Source: Streptomyces sp. NL15-2K
Lineage (GTDB): Bacteria; Actinomycetota; Actinomycetes; Streptomycetales; Streptomycetaceae
Assembly: GCF_030551255.1 (NCBI RefSeq)
Contig: NZ_CP130630.1
Span: 6,553,501 to 6,617,500 of the forward strand
Direction of reading: 5' to 3'
DNA: 64,000 bases
Each line of letters starts with the position of its first letter. Within the stretch, counting starts at the first letter, position 1. Positions 35,433 through 44,549 of this stretch are shown piece by piece. A program made the position numbers and the translations under genes. A model generated the notes under the pieces. The model saw only the letters and a list, made by a program, of their open reading frames with translations, had not been told where the DNA came from and did not search any database.

Positions 35433-36548
35433 ATGGGTCTCACGAGCAACAAGACGCTGGTGCTGGCGGTCCTGTCCGCCGTGCTGCTGTTCGTCGGCAC
35501 GGTCTGGCTGTGGCCACGGCTGGCCCGGCGGACCTGGCGGGCCGTCGGCGGACGCGTCGGCCTGCTTCTCGCCACCCAGCTGGCGCTCTTCGGGGCGGTG
35601 GGCCTGGCCGCCAACCAGGCCTTCGGCTTCTACGCCTCCTGGGCGGACCTGTTCGGACAGGAGGACAACCAGGGCGTGGTCGTCGACCACACGCCGGACG
35701 GCGGCCCGCTCCGGGTGGTCGGCGCGCGGCCGGTGCCGGGCGTGGGCGGGGAGCGGCCGCAGGTCGGCGGGCAGATCCAGGAGGTCGCCGTGGCGGGCCG
35801 CACGACACACATCGCCACACCCGCGTACGTGTACCTGCCGCCGGAGTACTTCCAGCCCGAGTACCGCACGCGCGCGTTTCCGGCGGCCGTCGTCCTCACT
35901 GGTTATCCGGGCACGGCGAAGGCACTGGTGGAGAAACTCGAATACCCGCGCACGGCTCTGCGGCTCGCCAAGGAAGGCCGGATGCGGCCGATGATCCTGG
36001 TGATGCTGCGGCCCACGGTGGCGCCGCCCCGGGACACGGAGTGCGTGGACATCCCGGGCGGCCCGCAGACGGAGTCGTTCTTCGCCAAGGACCTGCCCGA
36101 TGCCGTGGGCGCGCACTACAGGGTGGCCAAGAAACCGGGCAGTTGGGGTGTCATCGGCAATTCCACGGGCGGCTACTGCGCGTTGAAGCTCGCCATGCAC
36201 CACCCGGACGTGTTCGCCGCCGGGGCGGGCCTGTCGCCGTACTACAAGGCGCCGATCGACCCCACCACGGGCGACCTCTTCCAGGGAGACAAGGGCCTGC
36301 GCAACCGCGCGAACCTGTGGTGGTACATCAAGCACGCGCCGGCGCCGGACACTTCACTGCTCGTCTCCAGCAGCAAGATCGGCGAGTCGAACTACAAGGA
36401 CACACTGAAGTTCATAGAGCGGGTGAAGCACACGAAGCTGACGCGTATCTCGTCGATCATCCTGGATAGCGGCGGGCACAACTTCAACACCTGGCGGCGG
36501 GAGATTCCGGCGACGCTGCAGTGGATCAGCGGGCGGTTGAGCGGCTGA
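35433..36548 (+). CDS. Membrane-anchored esterase, antigen 85/esterase D-like alpha/beta hydrolase
   Basis: Alpha/beta hydrolase, 371 residues. Two N-terminal membrane helices (about 8-28 and 42-62) are followed by an extracytoplasmic catalytic domain. The nucleophile elbow is GNSTGG (about residue 247), inside WGVIGNSTGGYCALKLAMHHPDVFAAGAG. The acid is probably the Glu/Asp near SKIGESNYKD and the His is in DSGGHNFNTWRREIP. This order is that of mycolyltransferase-like esterases, common in Streptomyces envelopes though no mycolic acid is made. Divergent from the lysyltransferase gene. Substrate unknown. Confidence 0.87.
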   Translation: MGLTSNKTLVLAVLSAVLLFVGTVWLWPRLARRTWRAVGGRVGLLLATQLALFGAVGLAANQAFGFYASWADLFGQEDNQGVVVDHTPDGGPLRVVGARPVPGVGGERPQVGGQIQEVAVAGRTTHIATPAYVYLPPEYFQPEYRTRAFPAAVVLTGYPGTAKALVEKLEYPRTALRLAKEGRMRPMILVMLRPTVAPPRDTECVDIPGGPQTESFFAKDLPDAVGAHYRVAKKPGSWGVIGNSTGGYCALKLAMHHPDVFAAGAGLSPYYKAPIDPTTGDLFQGDKGLRNRANLWWYIKHAPAPDTSLLVSSSKIGESNYKDTLKFIERVKHTKLTRISSIILDSGGHNFNTWRREIPATLQWISGRLSG

Positions 36549-36735
36549 GGAGTTGAGCGGGGGTTGAGCGAGGATGAGTGGCGGCTGGTTGGCGACTGAA
36601 ATGATCTTGTGCTTTGCCGGTTCGGTCGAATTCGGCGACCGATCCGATTCCTGATGACGCGTGAAGGCTGCGGGATGGCTGTGTTTTTACGGGGTGGGGC
36701 ACCATGTTTCCCCTACGCGCGGTAAGTTTCTGGCC

Positions 36736-38073
36736 ATGCCACGTGGACGTCACCGCCATTCCCCGCCCTTGCACAGGCTGCTGCCCCCGTCGGCGATCGC
36801 AGGCGTCTCGGTCGTCTGTGCCCTAGGCCCATGGGTGTTCACGGAGCAGTCGGTGCTCCGTGGTCTGGCCGCGGCCGCCGCGGCGACGGCGGTCGTCGGC
36901 GCGGTCGTCATGCGCCGCTGGGACACGCAGGCCGGCAAGCAGGTCGCCGACCTCACGCGCGCGCGGGCGAGCGACGAGTGGCGGTTCGAGGAGCGGGTCG
37001 CCGAACTGGAGACCGACCTGGAGGAGTCACGCGAACTGCGCGCCAAGCTGGAGCAGCGGCTGCGGGCGAAGCGCACGGAGCTGGCGGGCCTGCGCAACGA
37101 GCACGCCGCGCTGCTGCGGCGGTACGCCACGGCGGAGACCGAGCGGGCGAGCGCCCTGGAGGGCCGCCGGCTGCTGGAGATAGAGGCGTCGGGCCCGGCG
37201 GCCCGTGAGCTGTTGCCGGCGCCGGCCGCGTCCGCGGACGCCGACACCGCCGTGGAAGCTGCGGAGACCGCCGAGACCGCCGAGACCGGGGAGGCCGTGA
37301 AGGACGCGGAGGCCGCGGAGGCCGCGGAGACCGTGGCGGACACGGACCGGCCCGCCGCTCCCGCGATCTTCTCGCCGGAGGGTTCCAAGCTGTTCGTGCG
37401 GGCGCAGGCGGCGCTGAAGAAGTTCGCGGAGGAGAGCGAGAGTTCCCCAAAGGGTGTGGCTGCGCCGAAGGGAGTCGCTTCGCCGAAGGGAGTGGCTTCG
37501 CCGAAGGGTGACGGTTCCCCGGAGGACGACGGCTCTCCCAAGGGGGGTGGCTCCCCGACGAAGGGCGACGACGCCGCGCAAGGGGACGGCGCCCCGAAGG
37601 GCGAGCCGGTGAAGGCCGGTTCCGCCGAGGCCGCGTCCGCGGGTACGGCGCCCACGCAGGAGGACGAGGCCCAGGGGCAGCCCGTGGCGGTCGACGGGCA
37701 TGAGCGCGCGACGGCCGCCACCACCACGGCCCAGGACGCCCAGCCCGCACAGCAGCCCTCCGGGCACTTCGTCGCGCCGACCGCGGTGGCCGTCGTACCG
37801 CCGACGCCCGTGCGGCGTCCGGCCGTCGAGGGCGGCTTCGACTTCTTCGGTACGAAGCAGGGGGCGGCGCCGGCCGCGCTGGAGGCCGTGCAGAACGAGG
37901 ACCTCGCCGACGTGGTGGGGCAGGAGGCGCTCGCCCTGCACAAGGCCGAGTCCGAGGCGGAGTTCAAGCACGCGGACGAGGAGTCGAGGGGCGTCGGCCA
38001 GGTGATCGACCTGACGGCCCACGACGAGACGGAGCAGATCGACGTACAGGGGCTGCGGAGCGCGGTTTCGTAA
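36736..38073 (+). CDS. Single-span membrane protein with coiled coil and low-complexity tail
   Basis: Streptomyces protein of unknown function, 445 residues. A short basic N-terminus (MPRGRHRHSPPLHR) is followed by two hydrophobic stretches (about 18-34 and 38-56). Residues 62-145 form a strong coiled coil (ELETDLEESRELRAKLEQRLRAKRTELAGLRNEH). The rest is Ala/Glu/Pro/Lys-rich and disordered, with six SPKGVA-type repeats, and ends in a conserved-looking acidic segment (NEDLADVVGQEALALHKAESEAEFKH, GQVIDLTAHDETEQIDVQGLRSAVS). ATG 36736 is taken; GTG 36661 is in frame but has a poor context. Perhaps a scaffold near the membrane; function not inferable. Confidence 0.82.
   Translation: MPRGRHRHSPPLHRLLPPSAIAGVSVVCALGPWVFTEQSVLRGLAAAAAATAVVGAVVMRRWDTQAGKQVADLTRARASDEWRFEERVAELETDLEESRELRAKLEQRLRAKRTELAGLRNEHAALLRRYATAETERASALEGRRLLEIEASGPAARELLPAPAASADADTAVEAAETAETAETGEAVKDAEAAEAAETVADTDRPAAPAIFSPEGSKLFVRAQAALKKFAEESESSPKGVAAPKGVASPKGVASPKGDGSPEDDGSPKGGGSPTKGDDAAQGDGAPKGEPVKAGSAEAASAGTAPTQEDEAQGQPVAVDGHERATAATTTAQDAQPAQQPSGHFVAPTAVAVVPPTPVRRPAVEGGFDFFGTKQGAAPAALEAVQNEDLADVVGQEALALHKAESEAEFKHADEESRGVGQVIDLTAHDETEQIDVQGLRSAVS
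37444..37551 (+). repeat. Six tandem 18-bp units encoding SPKGVA-like hexapeptides
   Basis: Units start at 37444, 37462, 37480, 37498, 37516 and 37534. The first four are near-identical (PKGV/PKGD), the last two diverged to PEDD and PKGG. In frame, within the disordered tail of the coiled-coil protein. Confidence 0.85.
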
Positions 38074-38117
38074 CGGCCGGCCGCGGCTGGCCCTGTCAGC
38101 GGGCGCGCCCTGTCGGC

Positions 38118-39455
38118 CTAGGACGCCATCCACCGGTCCGGCCGCGCGTCCCTGCGCCCCGTCCGCGACCTCTCCGCCTGCCCCCGCAGCAGCTCCGCCG
38201 CCTCCTCGGCATCCCGTAGCCGCGCTGTCACCGTCTTGTTGGCCCCGGTGTCCACATGCACGTCGGCGACCCGCCAGACGCGCTCCCAGGGCCCTTGCGC
38301 GAGCCGTACGCTCTGCACCTTCGCGTGCGGTACGAGTGCCAGACTGCGCCGCAGCAGCCCGTGCCGCGCCGCGAACACCGCGTCGGTGACGGCGAAGCCG
38401 TAGCCGCGCCACCACACCGGCACGCACCACCGGGCGCGGCGCGGCGACCGGGACAGCGCCGACACAGGCGGCACGGTCACTCCGGGCAGCACGCGCGCGA
38501 CGACCGACTCGGCGACCTCCCGCGGAGCGACCGGTACCAGCACGGAGTTGGACGACCCGGCCACGTCCAGCTCCACCCGCACCCAGCCGCGCCGCCGCCA
38601 CAGCAGCGGCTCCACGATCCGTACGGTCTGCACGCGGCCCGGCGGCACCGTCTCGTGCGTGCGGTCGAGCAGTCCGTGGTCGATCCGCAGCCCGTCCGGG
38701 GACTCGCCCACCGTCCAGTCGTACTCGCCGACGAACCGGCCCACACTGCTCGCGCCCGCCGCGCCCAGCAGCGGCAGCGCGGTCGCGAGGACCGTCCACA
38801 CGCTCTCGGTGGCCAGCCACAGCACCGGCGGTACGACGAGCGCGGCGGCCAGCGTGCCCCAGGTCGCGCCGGTCAGCACCAAGGAGACGGCGAGGACGCC
38901 CGGCGGCACGCGCAGCAGCTCGCGGGACGGCGCCTCGCCGACCTCGTGCGCGGTCTCGGGCGCGAAACCGGCGGCGCGCGCGAGGAGTTCCGCGCGCAGG
39001 GCGCGCGCCTCGCCCTCGCCCAGGAAGGCGAGCTCGTCCTTCTTGTCGGTGCCTATGACGTCGAGTTTGAGTTTCGCCACGCCCGCCACCCGGGCGAGCA
39101 GTGGCTGGGTGACGTCGACGGCCTGGATCCGTTCCAGCCGGATGTGCGCGGTGCGCCGGAACAACAGGCCGGTCCGGATGCGCAGTTCGCTCTCGGTCAC
39201 CGCGAAGTGGGTGAACCACCAGGTGAGAAAGCCGTAGAGGGCGGCGGCCGGGACGAGTACGGCGAAGGCGATCAGCAGTGTGGTGGTGGTCAGCCGGGTC
39301 AGCTGGCGCTGCGCCTGGTCGGGGTCGTGCACGGCCCACCCGATGACGACGGCGACCGGCGCCCACGCCCGCCTGAGCGGTGTTATGGGATGCAGCCGCC
39401 GCTCGGTGACGGGCGGCTTCTCGCGTACGGCGCCGTCGACGCCCGGCGTCGTCAC
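38118..39455 (-). CDS. PH domain membrane protein, YdbT type
   Basis: Membrane protein with bacterial PH (bPH2, DUF304) domains, 445 residues. Paired membrane helices lie at about 55-80 and 190-235. PH-like repeats follow: [86 protein letters not shown], and a third at the C-terminus ([40 protein letters not shown]). GTG 39455 overlaps the stop of the YdbS-type gene (GTGA). YdbS/YdbT pairs are conserved in Gram-positives and implicated in resistance to some bacteriocins, but the mechanism is unclear. Confidence 0.9.
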   Translation of the reverse strand: MTTPGVDGAVREKPPVTERRLHPITPLRRAWAPVAVVIGWAVHDPDQAQRQLTRLTTTTLLIAFAVLVPAAALYGFLTWWFTHFAVTESELRIRTGLLFRRTAHIRLERIQAVDVTQPLLARVAGVAKLKLDVIGTDKKDELAFLGEGEARALRAELLARAAGFAPETAHEVGEAPSRELLRVPPGVLAVSLVLTGATWGTLAAALVVPPVLWLATESVWTVLATALPLLGAAGASSVGRFVGEYDWTVGESPDGLRIDHGLLDRTHETVPPGRVQTVRIVEPLLWRRRGWVRVELDVAGSSNSVLVPVAPREVAESVVARVLPGVTVPPVSALSRSPRRARWCVPVWWRGYGFAVTDAVFAARHGLLRRSLALVPHAKVQSVRLAQGPWERVWRVADVHVDTGANKTVTARLRDAEEAAELLRGQAERSRTGRRDARPDRWMAS

Positions 39456-40000
39456 AGGCCCGCCGATCGGGCCTCGCCGAGTTCGGTGAGCCGGTCGCGC
39501 AGCCGTTCCGCCTCGGCCGGGTCGAGGCCCGGGATGGTCGCGTCGGTGGCGGCGGCCGCCGTGTGCAGCTGCACGCTGGCCAGCCCGAAGTGCCGTTCGA
39601 CGGGCCCGGAGGTCACCTCGACCAGCTGCATCCGCCCGTACGGCACGACGGTCTCCTCCTGCCACAGCACGCCCCGGCTGATCAGCAGGTCGTCGGCGCG
39701 TTCGGCGTACCGCCAGGAGGCCCAGTTGCGGCCGAGCATCACCCAGCCCCACGCCATCAGGGCCGGCGGCAGCAGGGCGAAGGCCGCCCAGGCGGGCCCG
39801 GCGAGCAGCCCGAGCAGCAGCCCCAGACCCACGGCCAGCAGTCCCAGCCACACCACCAGCAACAGCCGTCGCATCCGCAGCAGCCCCGGCGGCAGGCCGA
39901 TCCACACGGTTTCGGCCTCCACCGGCTCGGTCCCCACCCGCCCGCCGGCCGCCGGCTCGTCCCCCGCTGTCCCCGCGTTCTCCGGGCTCCCCGTCTCCAT
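39452..40000 (-). CDS. PH domain membrane protein, YdbS type
   Basis: First gene of the PH-domain pair, 182 residues. A hydrophilic acidic N-terminus ([16 protein letters not shown]) is followed by two close membrane helices (about 47-68 and 72-92) and one bPH2 domain ([49 protein letters not shown]). ATG 40000 is chosen because the longer frame would run into the divergent nuoD gene; the ribosome-binding site is weak. It is divergent from nuoD with only 31 bases between starts. Confidence 0.88.
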   Translation of the reverse strand: METGSPENAGTAGDEPAAGGRVGTEPVEAETVWIGLPPGLLRMRRLLLVVWLGLLAVGLGLLLGLLAGPAWAAFALLPPALMAWGWVMLGRNWASWRYAERADDLLISRGVLWQEETVVPYGRMQLVEVTSGPVERHFGLASVQLHTAAAATDATIPGLDPAEAERLRDRLTELGEARSAGL

Positions 40001-40031
40001 AGGGCCAGCGTACGTAGGAGAGACTGGGTCC

Positions 40032-41183
40032 ATGACTCCTACGACGGAGACCATGGTCGGTATCGGCGGCGCCGCGGAGAGCACCGACATGGTGCTCAAC
40101 ATCGGCCCGCAGCACCCGTCCACGCACGGGGTGCTGCGCCTCAGGCTCGTCCTGGACGGCGAGCGCATCACGCACGCGGAGCCGGTGATCGGCTATATGC
40201 ACCGGGGCGCGGAGAAGCTGTTCGAGGCGCGCGACTACCGCCAGATCATCATGCTCGCCAACCGGCACGACTGGCTGTCGGCGTTCTCCAACGAGCTGGG
40301 CGTGGTGCTCGGCGTGGAGCGCATGCTCGGCATGGAGGTCCCCGCGCGCGCGGTGTGGACCCGCACGCTGCTCGCCGAGCTCAACCGGGTGCTGAACCAC
40401 CTGATGTTCCTGGGCTCGTACCCGCTGGAGCTGGGCGGGATCACGCCGATCTTCTACGCCTTCACGGAGCGCGAGGAACTCCAGCACGTCATGGAGGAGA
40501 TCTCCGGCGGGCGCATGCACTACATGTTCAACCGCGTCGGCGGCCTCAAGGAGGACCTGCCCGCCGGATGGACGTCACGCGCGCGTGCGTCCGTCGCGGC
40601 CCTGCGCTCCCGCATGGACCGGTTCGACGACCTGGTGCTCGGCAACGAGATCTTCCGGGGGCGCACGCGGGGCGTGGGCGCCCTCTCGCCGGAGGCCGTG
40701 CACGCGTACGGCGTGAGCGGGCCGATCGCGCGCGCCTCGGGCGTCGACTTCGACCTGCGCCGCGACGAGCCCTATCTGGCATACGGCGAACTGCAGGACA
40801 CCCTGAAGGTGGTGACCCGGCAGGAGGGTGACTGCCTCGCCCGCTTCGAGTGCCTCCTGGAGCAGACCCACAACTCCCTCGACCTCGCCGACGCCTGCCT
40901 CGACCGGCTCGCGGAGCTGCCGCCCGGCCCGATCAACCAGCGGCTGCCCAAGGTCCTGAAGGCGCCCGAGGGCCACACGTACGCGTGGACCGAGAATCCG
41001 CTCGGCATCAACGGCTACTACCTGGTCAGCAAGGGCGAGAAGACCCCGTACCGGTTGAAGCTGCGCTCCGCCTCGTACAACAACATCCAGGCCCTGGTGG
41101 AGTTGCTGCCGGGCACGCTGGTGGCGGACATGGTGGCGATCCTGGGGTCACTGTTCTTCGTGGTCGGGGACATCGACAAGTAG
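40032..41183 (+). CDS. nuoD2: Orphan NADH-quinone oxidoreductase subunit D (NuoD2)
   Basis: 49-kDa-type subunit of complex I, 383 residues. No other nuo gene is nearby, so it is a second, stand-alone copy. Motifs are those of Nuo[91 protein letters not shown], and the C-terminal [38 protein letters not shown]. The quinone-site His and the HRG motif (Arg58) near cluster N2 are kept. ATG 40032. Its 3' end overlaps the convergent methyltransferase gene by 36 bases. It may form an alternative or partial complex. Confidence 0.93.
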   Translation: MTPTTETMVGIGGAAESTDMVLNIGPQHPSTHGVLRLRLVLDGERITHAEPVIGYMHRGAEKLFEARDYRQIIMLANRHDWLSAFSNELGVVLGVERMLGMEVPARAVWTRTLLAELNRVLNHLMFLGSYPLELGGITPIFYAFTEREELQHVMEEISGGRMHYMFNRVGGLKEDLPAGWTSRARASVAALRSRMDRFDDLVLGNEIFRGRTRGVGALSPEAVHAYGVSGPIARASGVDFDLRRDEPYLAYGELQDTLKVVTRQEGDCLARFECLLEQTHNSLDLADACLDRLAELPPGPINQRLPKVLKAPEGHTYAWTENPLGINGYYLVSKGEKTPYRLKLRSASYNNIQALVELLPGTLVADMVAILGSLFFVVGDIDK

Positions 41184-42191
41184 GCCCGCGGCGGGTGGCT
41201 CCCTGAGGAGTGCGTCCGCAATTCCTACCGGCTGGAGCAGCCACCCGAAGTCGCCGAGCCCGCCCACGGCGGTGAGCTCGGCGGCCTCACCGGCGCTCGC
41301 GAGGGCGCGGACGTAGGCCGCGGGTTGGGCGGAGGCGAGTTCGAGCGGGGGGCGTGCGCCCGTGACGCCCAACGTGTGCAAGGCCTCGCGCTGGGTCAGA
41401 ACGCGCCCACCGGGGAGCGTGCACGCGTCCAGGGCGACGTGCGCGGTGATGTCGCACGACCCGTCGGGCACGGGCGCCGTCTCCCGCCCCTGGCGGAAGC
41501 CGGTGAGTGTCCCGAAGGGCGGGCGCGCGTCCGCGGTGTGCGCGTAGTCGACGGCGACGGCGAGCCCCCGGTCGACCGCCGCGACCGCCGACGCCCACGC
41601 CTCGTCCCGGGGCAGGCCGATCTCGGCCCGCAGCCCCTCCTCCGCCGGCAGCGGCCACCATCGCGCGAGCCACTGCGCCTGCGCACCGGAGACCGGCTCC
41701 CCGAGCCGCTCGCGGCCGTCCCGCCGTACGAGCACCAGGCGCGGTACGCCCGCGGAGTCCACCTCGGCGACCTCCACGGGCACGTTGTCCAGCCATTCGT
41801 TGGCGAACAGCAGCCCTGTGACGCCCCGCGGCGGCTCGGCGAGCCACTCGATCCGGTGATCGAGGGTCTTGGGGCGGTCGGCGATCTCCACGGCGTACCC
41901 ACGCGCGCGTGCGGCCACATCGGCGGGCAGCGCGGCGAGCACCCCGGCGACCAGCTCGCCGCGCCCGGCGGCCATGTCGACGAAGTCCAGCGCGGCGGGC
42001 CGCCCCAGCGCCTCGTCGACCCGGCACAGCAGCCGGGCCACGGCCCGGGCGAACAGCGGCGACGCGTGCACGGACGTACGGAAGTGCGCGGCCGGCCCCT
42101 CGGCCCCGCGATAGAAGCCGTCCGCCCCGTACAGCGCGGCCTCCGCAGCCGCCCGCCAGCCGCTCCACTCGCCCTTCGCAACCTCCGTCAC
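41148..42191 (-). CDS. MidA/NDUFAF7-type SAM-dependent methyltransferase
   Basis: Class I methyltransferase of the Methyltransf_28 (DUF185, MidA) family, 347 residues. Motif I is [14 protein letters not shown] (about 71-84); [15 protein letters not shown] is the family post-I element; [11 protein letters not shown] is the late signature. The eukaryotic member NDUFAF7 dimethylates an arginine of NDUFS2, the homologue of NuoD. Here the gene is tail-to-tail with nuoD2 and overlaps it by 36 bases, so NuoD2 is an obvious candidate substrate. This pairing is inference; the enzyme could also act on the main complex I. ATG 42191. The C-terminal 40 residues are a separate helical cap. Confidence 0.85.
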   Translation of the reverse strand: MTEVAKGEWSGWRAAAEAALYGADGFYRGAEGPAAHFRTSVHASPLFARAVARLLCRVDEALGRPAALDFVDMAAGRGELVAGVLAALPADVAARARGYAVEIADRPKTLDHRIEWLAEPPRGVTGLLFANEWLDNVPVEVAEVDSAGVPRLVLVRRDGRERLGEPVSGAQAQWLARWWPLPAEEGLRAEIGLPRDEAWASAVAAVDRGLAVAVDYAHTADARPPFGTLTGFRQGRETAPVPDGSCDITAHVALDACTLPGGRVLTQREALHTLGVTGARPPLELASAQPAAYVRALASAGEAAELTAVGGLGDFGWLLQPVGIADALLREPPAAGLLVDVPDHEEQ

Positions 42192-42321
42192 GGGCTCAGG
42201 CTAAGCGCACGGCTGAGCGCACGGGGGAACGCAGCCTCCACCTTGCGGAGTATGCGCGGGCGGTACGGATCGGCCCTCCGGTTGACCCCTGCACGCATCC
42301 AGCTTCCCTACGCTGGGTTAC

Positions 42322-43524
42322 GTGCAGCGCCTCTACGATTTTCTCCGCAGGTACCCGACGTGGGTCGACAGCTTCTGGGCCGTCTGCCTGCTCGGGATCT
42401 CGGTCATGTCCGAGGCGGTCCGTCAGGAGGCCCGCGGCACCGACTCACCAGGGGCGATCGTCCCGGTCATCCTGCTGCTGTGCCTGGTGATCGCGCTGCG
42501 CCGGCGCATGCCGGAGAAGATGCTGCTGCTGGCTGCCGGGGTCGGCGTGGCGCAGCTCGTGCTGGACGTCCAGACGACGGCCGCCGACTTCGCCCTGCTG
42601 GTGATCGTCTACACGGTGGCCGTGACGGGCGCCCGCTGGGCCTCCCGGCTCGCCCTGGCCGGGGGACTGTGCGCCGCTCCCCTGGCGCAGCTGCGCTGGT
42701 CGAGCGACCAGACGGGCGTCGCGGGCAATATCGCGCTGATGATCTTGCAGACGGTGCCGTTCGCCCTCGCCTGGGTGCTCGGCGACTCGATCCGCACCCG
42801 CCGCGCCTATTTCGCACAGCTGGAGGAGCGGGCCGCGCGCCTGGAGAAGGAGCGCGAGGCGCAGGCGAAGGTCGCGGTCGCCGCCGAGCGCGCCCGGATC
42901 GCGCGCGAGCTGCACGACGTGGTCGCGCACAACGTGTCGGTGATGGTGGTGCAGGCCGACGGCGCCGCCTACGTCCTCGATGCGGCCCCCGACCAGGCGA
43001 AGAAGGCCCTGGAGACGATCTCCTCCACCGGCCGCCAGGCCCTCGCCGAGATGCGCCGCCTGCTGGGCGTGCTGCGCACCGGCGAGCACCAGGAGGGCGG
43101 CGAGTACGTCCCGCAGCCCGACGTCGAGCAGATCGAGGACCTCGTCGAGCAGTGTCGCGGCTCCGGGCTGCCCGTCGACTTCAAGATCGAGGGCACCCCG
43201 CGGCCCCTGCCCAGCGGCGTCGAGCTCACCGCGTACCGCATCGTGCAGGAGGCGCTGACCAACACCCGCAAGCACGGCGGGCCGAACGCGGGCGCGAGTG
43301 TGCGCCTGGTGTACTTCGACGACGGGCTCGGCCTGCTCGTCGAGGACGACGGCAAGGGCGCCCCGCACGAGCTGTACGAGGAGGGCGGCGCCGACGGCCG
43401 GGGCCACGGCCTGATCGGCATGCGTGAGAGGGTCGGCATGGTCGGCGGCACCCTGGACGCGGGCCCCCGCCCCGGCGGAGGATTCCGCATCAGTGCCCTG
43501 CTCCCGCTCAAACCGGCGCACTGA
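42322..43524 (+). CDS. NarL-family sensor histidine kinase
   Basis: Membrane sensor kinase of the HPK7/NarX type, 400 residues. Four to six hydrophobic segments lie in residues 18-160, with no large extracellular domain, so the signal is probably sensed in or at the membrane. A linker helix (LEERAARLEKEREAQAKVAV) leads to the HisKA_3 dimerisation box ERARIARELHDVVAHNVSVMVVQADGA with the phospho-His in RELHD. The HATPase has N-box QEALTNTRKHG, GLGLLVEDDGKG and GHGLIGMRERVGMVGG. GTG 42322. Its partner response regulator follows 76 bases downstream. Confidence 0.94.
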   Translation: MQRLYDFLRRYPTWVDSFWAVCLLGISVMSEAVRQEARGTDSPGAIVPVILLLCLVIALRRRMPEKMLLLAAGVGVAQLVLDVQTTAADFALLVIVYTVAVTGARWASRLALAGGLCAAPLAQLRWSSDQTGVAGNIALMILQTVPFALAWVLGDSIRTRRAYFAQLEERAARLEKEREAQAKVAVAAERARIARELHDVVAHNVSVMVVQADGAAYVLDAAPDQAKKALETISSTGRQALAEMRRLLGVLRTGEHQEGGEYVPQPDVEQIEDLVEQCRGSGLPVDFKIEGTPRPLPSGVELTAYRIVQEALTNTRKHGGPNAGASVRLVYFDDGLGLLVEDDGKGAPHELYEEGGADGRGHGLIGMRERVGMVGGTLDAGPRPGGGFRISALLPLKPAH

Positions 43525-43600
43525 CGCCTTCGCACGCCGACCACTGACACCTGTAACGATTCCGCAGACGGACCCGGAAGATGACACGGAAGAGGCTCCG

Positions 43601-44272
43601 ATGACGATCCGCGTGATGCTCGTCGACGACCAGGTGCTGCTGCGCACCGGGTTCCGGATGGTGCTCGCCGCCCAGCCGGACATGGAGGTCGTGGCGGAAG
43701 CGGGCGACGGCGTCGAGGCCCTCCAGGTGCTGCGCTCCACCGCCGTCGACGTCGTCCTGATGGACGTCCGCATGCCGAAGCTCGACGGCGTGGAGACCAC
43801 CCGCCGCGTCTGCTCGGAGCCCGACCCGCCGAAGGTGCTGATCCTGACCACCTTCGACCTCGACGAGTACGCCTTCTCCGGGCTGAAGGCGGGCGCCTCC
43901 GGCTTCATGCTCAAGGACGTGCCGCCCGGCGAGCTCCTGACCGCCATCCGCTCCGTGCACAGCGGCGACGCCGTCGTGGCGCCGTCGACCACCCGCCGCC
44001 TCCTGGACCGGTTCGCGCCGATGCTGCCCAGCACCGGCAAGGAGCCCCGGCACAAGGAGCTGGAGCGGCTCACCGACCGCGAGCGCGAGGTCATGGTGCT
44101 GGTCGCCCAGGGGCTGTCCAACGGGGAGATCGCGGCCCGGCTCGTGCTGTCCGAGGCGACCGTCAAGACCCACGTGGGCCGCATCCTGACCAAGCTGGGG
44201 CTGCGGGACCGGGTGCAGGTGGTCGTCCTGGCGTACGAGACGGGGCTGGTGCGGGCGGGTGGAAACGGCTGA
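43601..44272 (+). CDS. NarL/FixJ-type response regulator
   Basis: DNA-binding response regulator, 223 residues, partner of the preceding kinase. The receiver domain (1-120) has the acidic pair DD at 9-10, the phospho-acceptor Asp in VVLMDVRMPKLDG (D54), Thr in ILTTFDLDEYAF and Lys in GFMLKDVPP. The LuxR-type HTH (about 155-215) reads LTDREREVMVLVAQGLSNGEIAARLVLSEATVKTHVGRILTKLG. ATG 43601. It ends 4 bases before a MITE-like element. Targets unknown. Confidence 0.95.
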   Translation: MTIRVMLVDDQVLLRTGFRMVLAAQPDMEVVAEAGDGVEALQVLRSTAVDVVLMDVRMPKLDGVETTRRVCSEPDPPKVLILTTFDLDEYAFSGLKAGASGFMLKDVPPGELLTAIRSVHSGDAVVAPSTTRRLLDRFAPMLPSTGKEPRHKELERLTDREREVMVLVAQGLSNGEIAARLVLSEATVKTHVGRILTKLGLRDRVQVVVLAYETGLVRAGGNG

Positions 44273-44275
44273 GGG

Positions 44276-44549
44276 CTAGGCCCTGTCGTCAAATTCCCGC
44301 CTGCCCCGCGACGCCAGGCACGCTCCCCCACTGCCTTAAAGGCGTGGGAGGTGCCCCCACTCGCCGCACCGGGCACAGACCCACGTACAACCAGTACGAG
44401 GGCCTGCGCCCGGCACGCCGAGAGCACGCACCTACGCGGACATCAGCCTCCCCCACTCTCGGCTTCGCTCGAGCGGGGGGACCCCCATCGCGGCGGGGCG
44501 CGCGGCCCGCCCTTCGGGCGGACGACGGGAATTTGACGACAAGGCCTAG
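44276..44549. mobile_element. MITE-like element with 24-bp terminal inverted repeats
   Basis: 274-bp non-coding element. The ends (44276-44299 and 44526-44549) are inverted repeats of 24 bp with one mismatch, reading CTAGGCC.TGTCGTCAAAT inward. Both outer ends carry CTAG, consistent with TA or CTAG target duplication as made by IS630/Tc1-type transposases. The inside holds hairpins (CCCAC-TGCCTT/AAAGGC-GTGGG near 44328-44350) and a Pro-codon-like C-rich tract, but no credible gene. The same end sequence is, as far as I recall, a dispersed element in Streptomyces. The right end supplies the stop codon of the threonine aldolase gene. Confidence 0.85.

Noticed and set aside
44289..44536. Open frames inside the MITE-like element
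   Set aside because: They are the by-product of GC-rich DNA, lack ribosome-binding sites and run through the inverted repeats.
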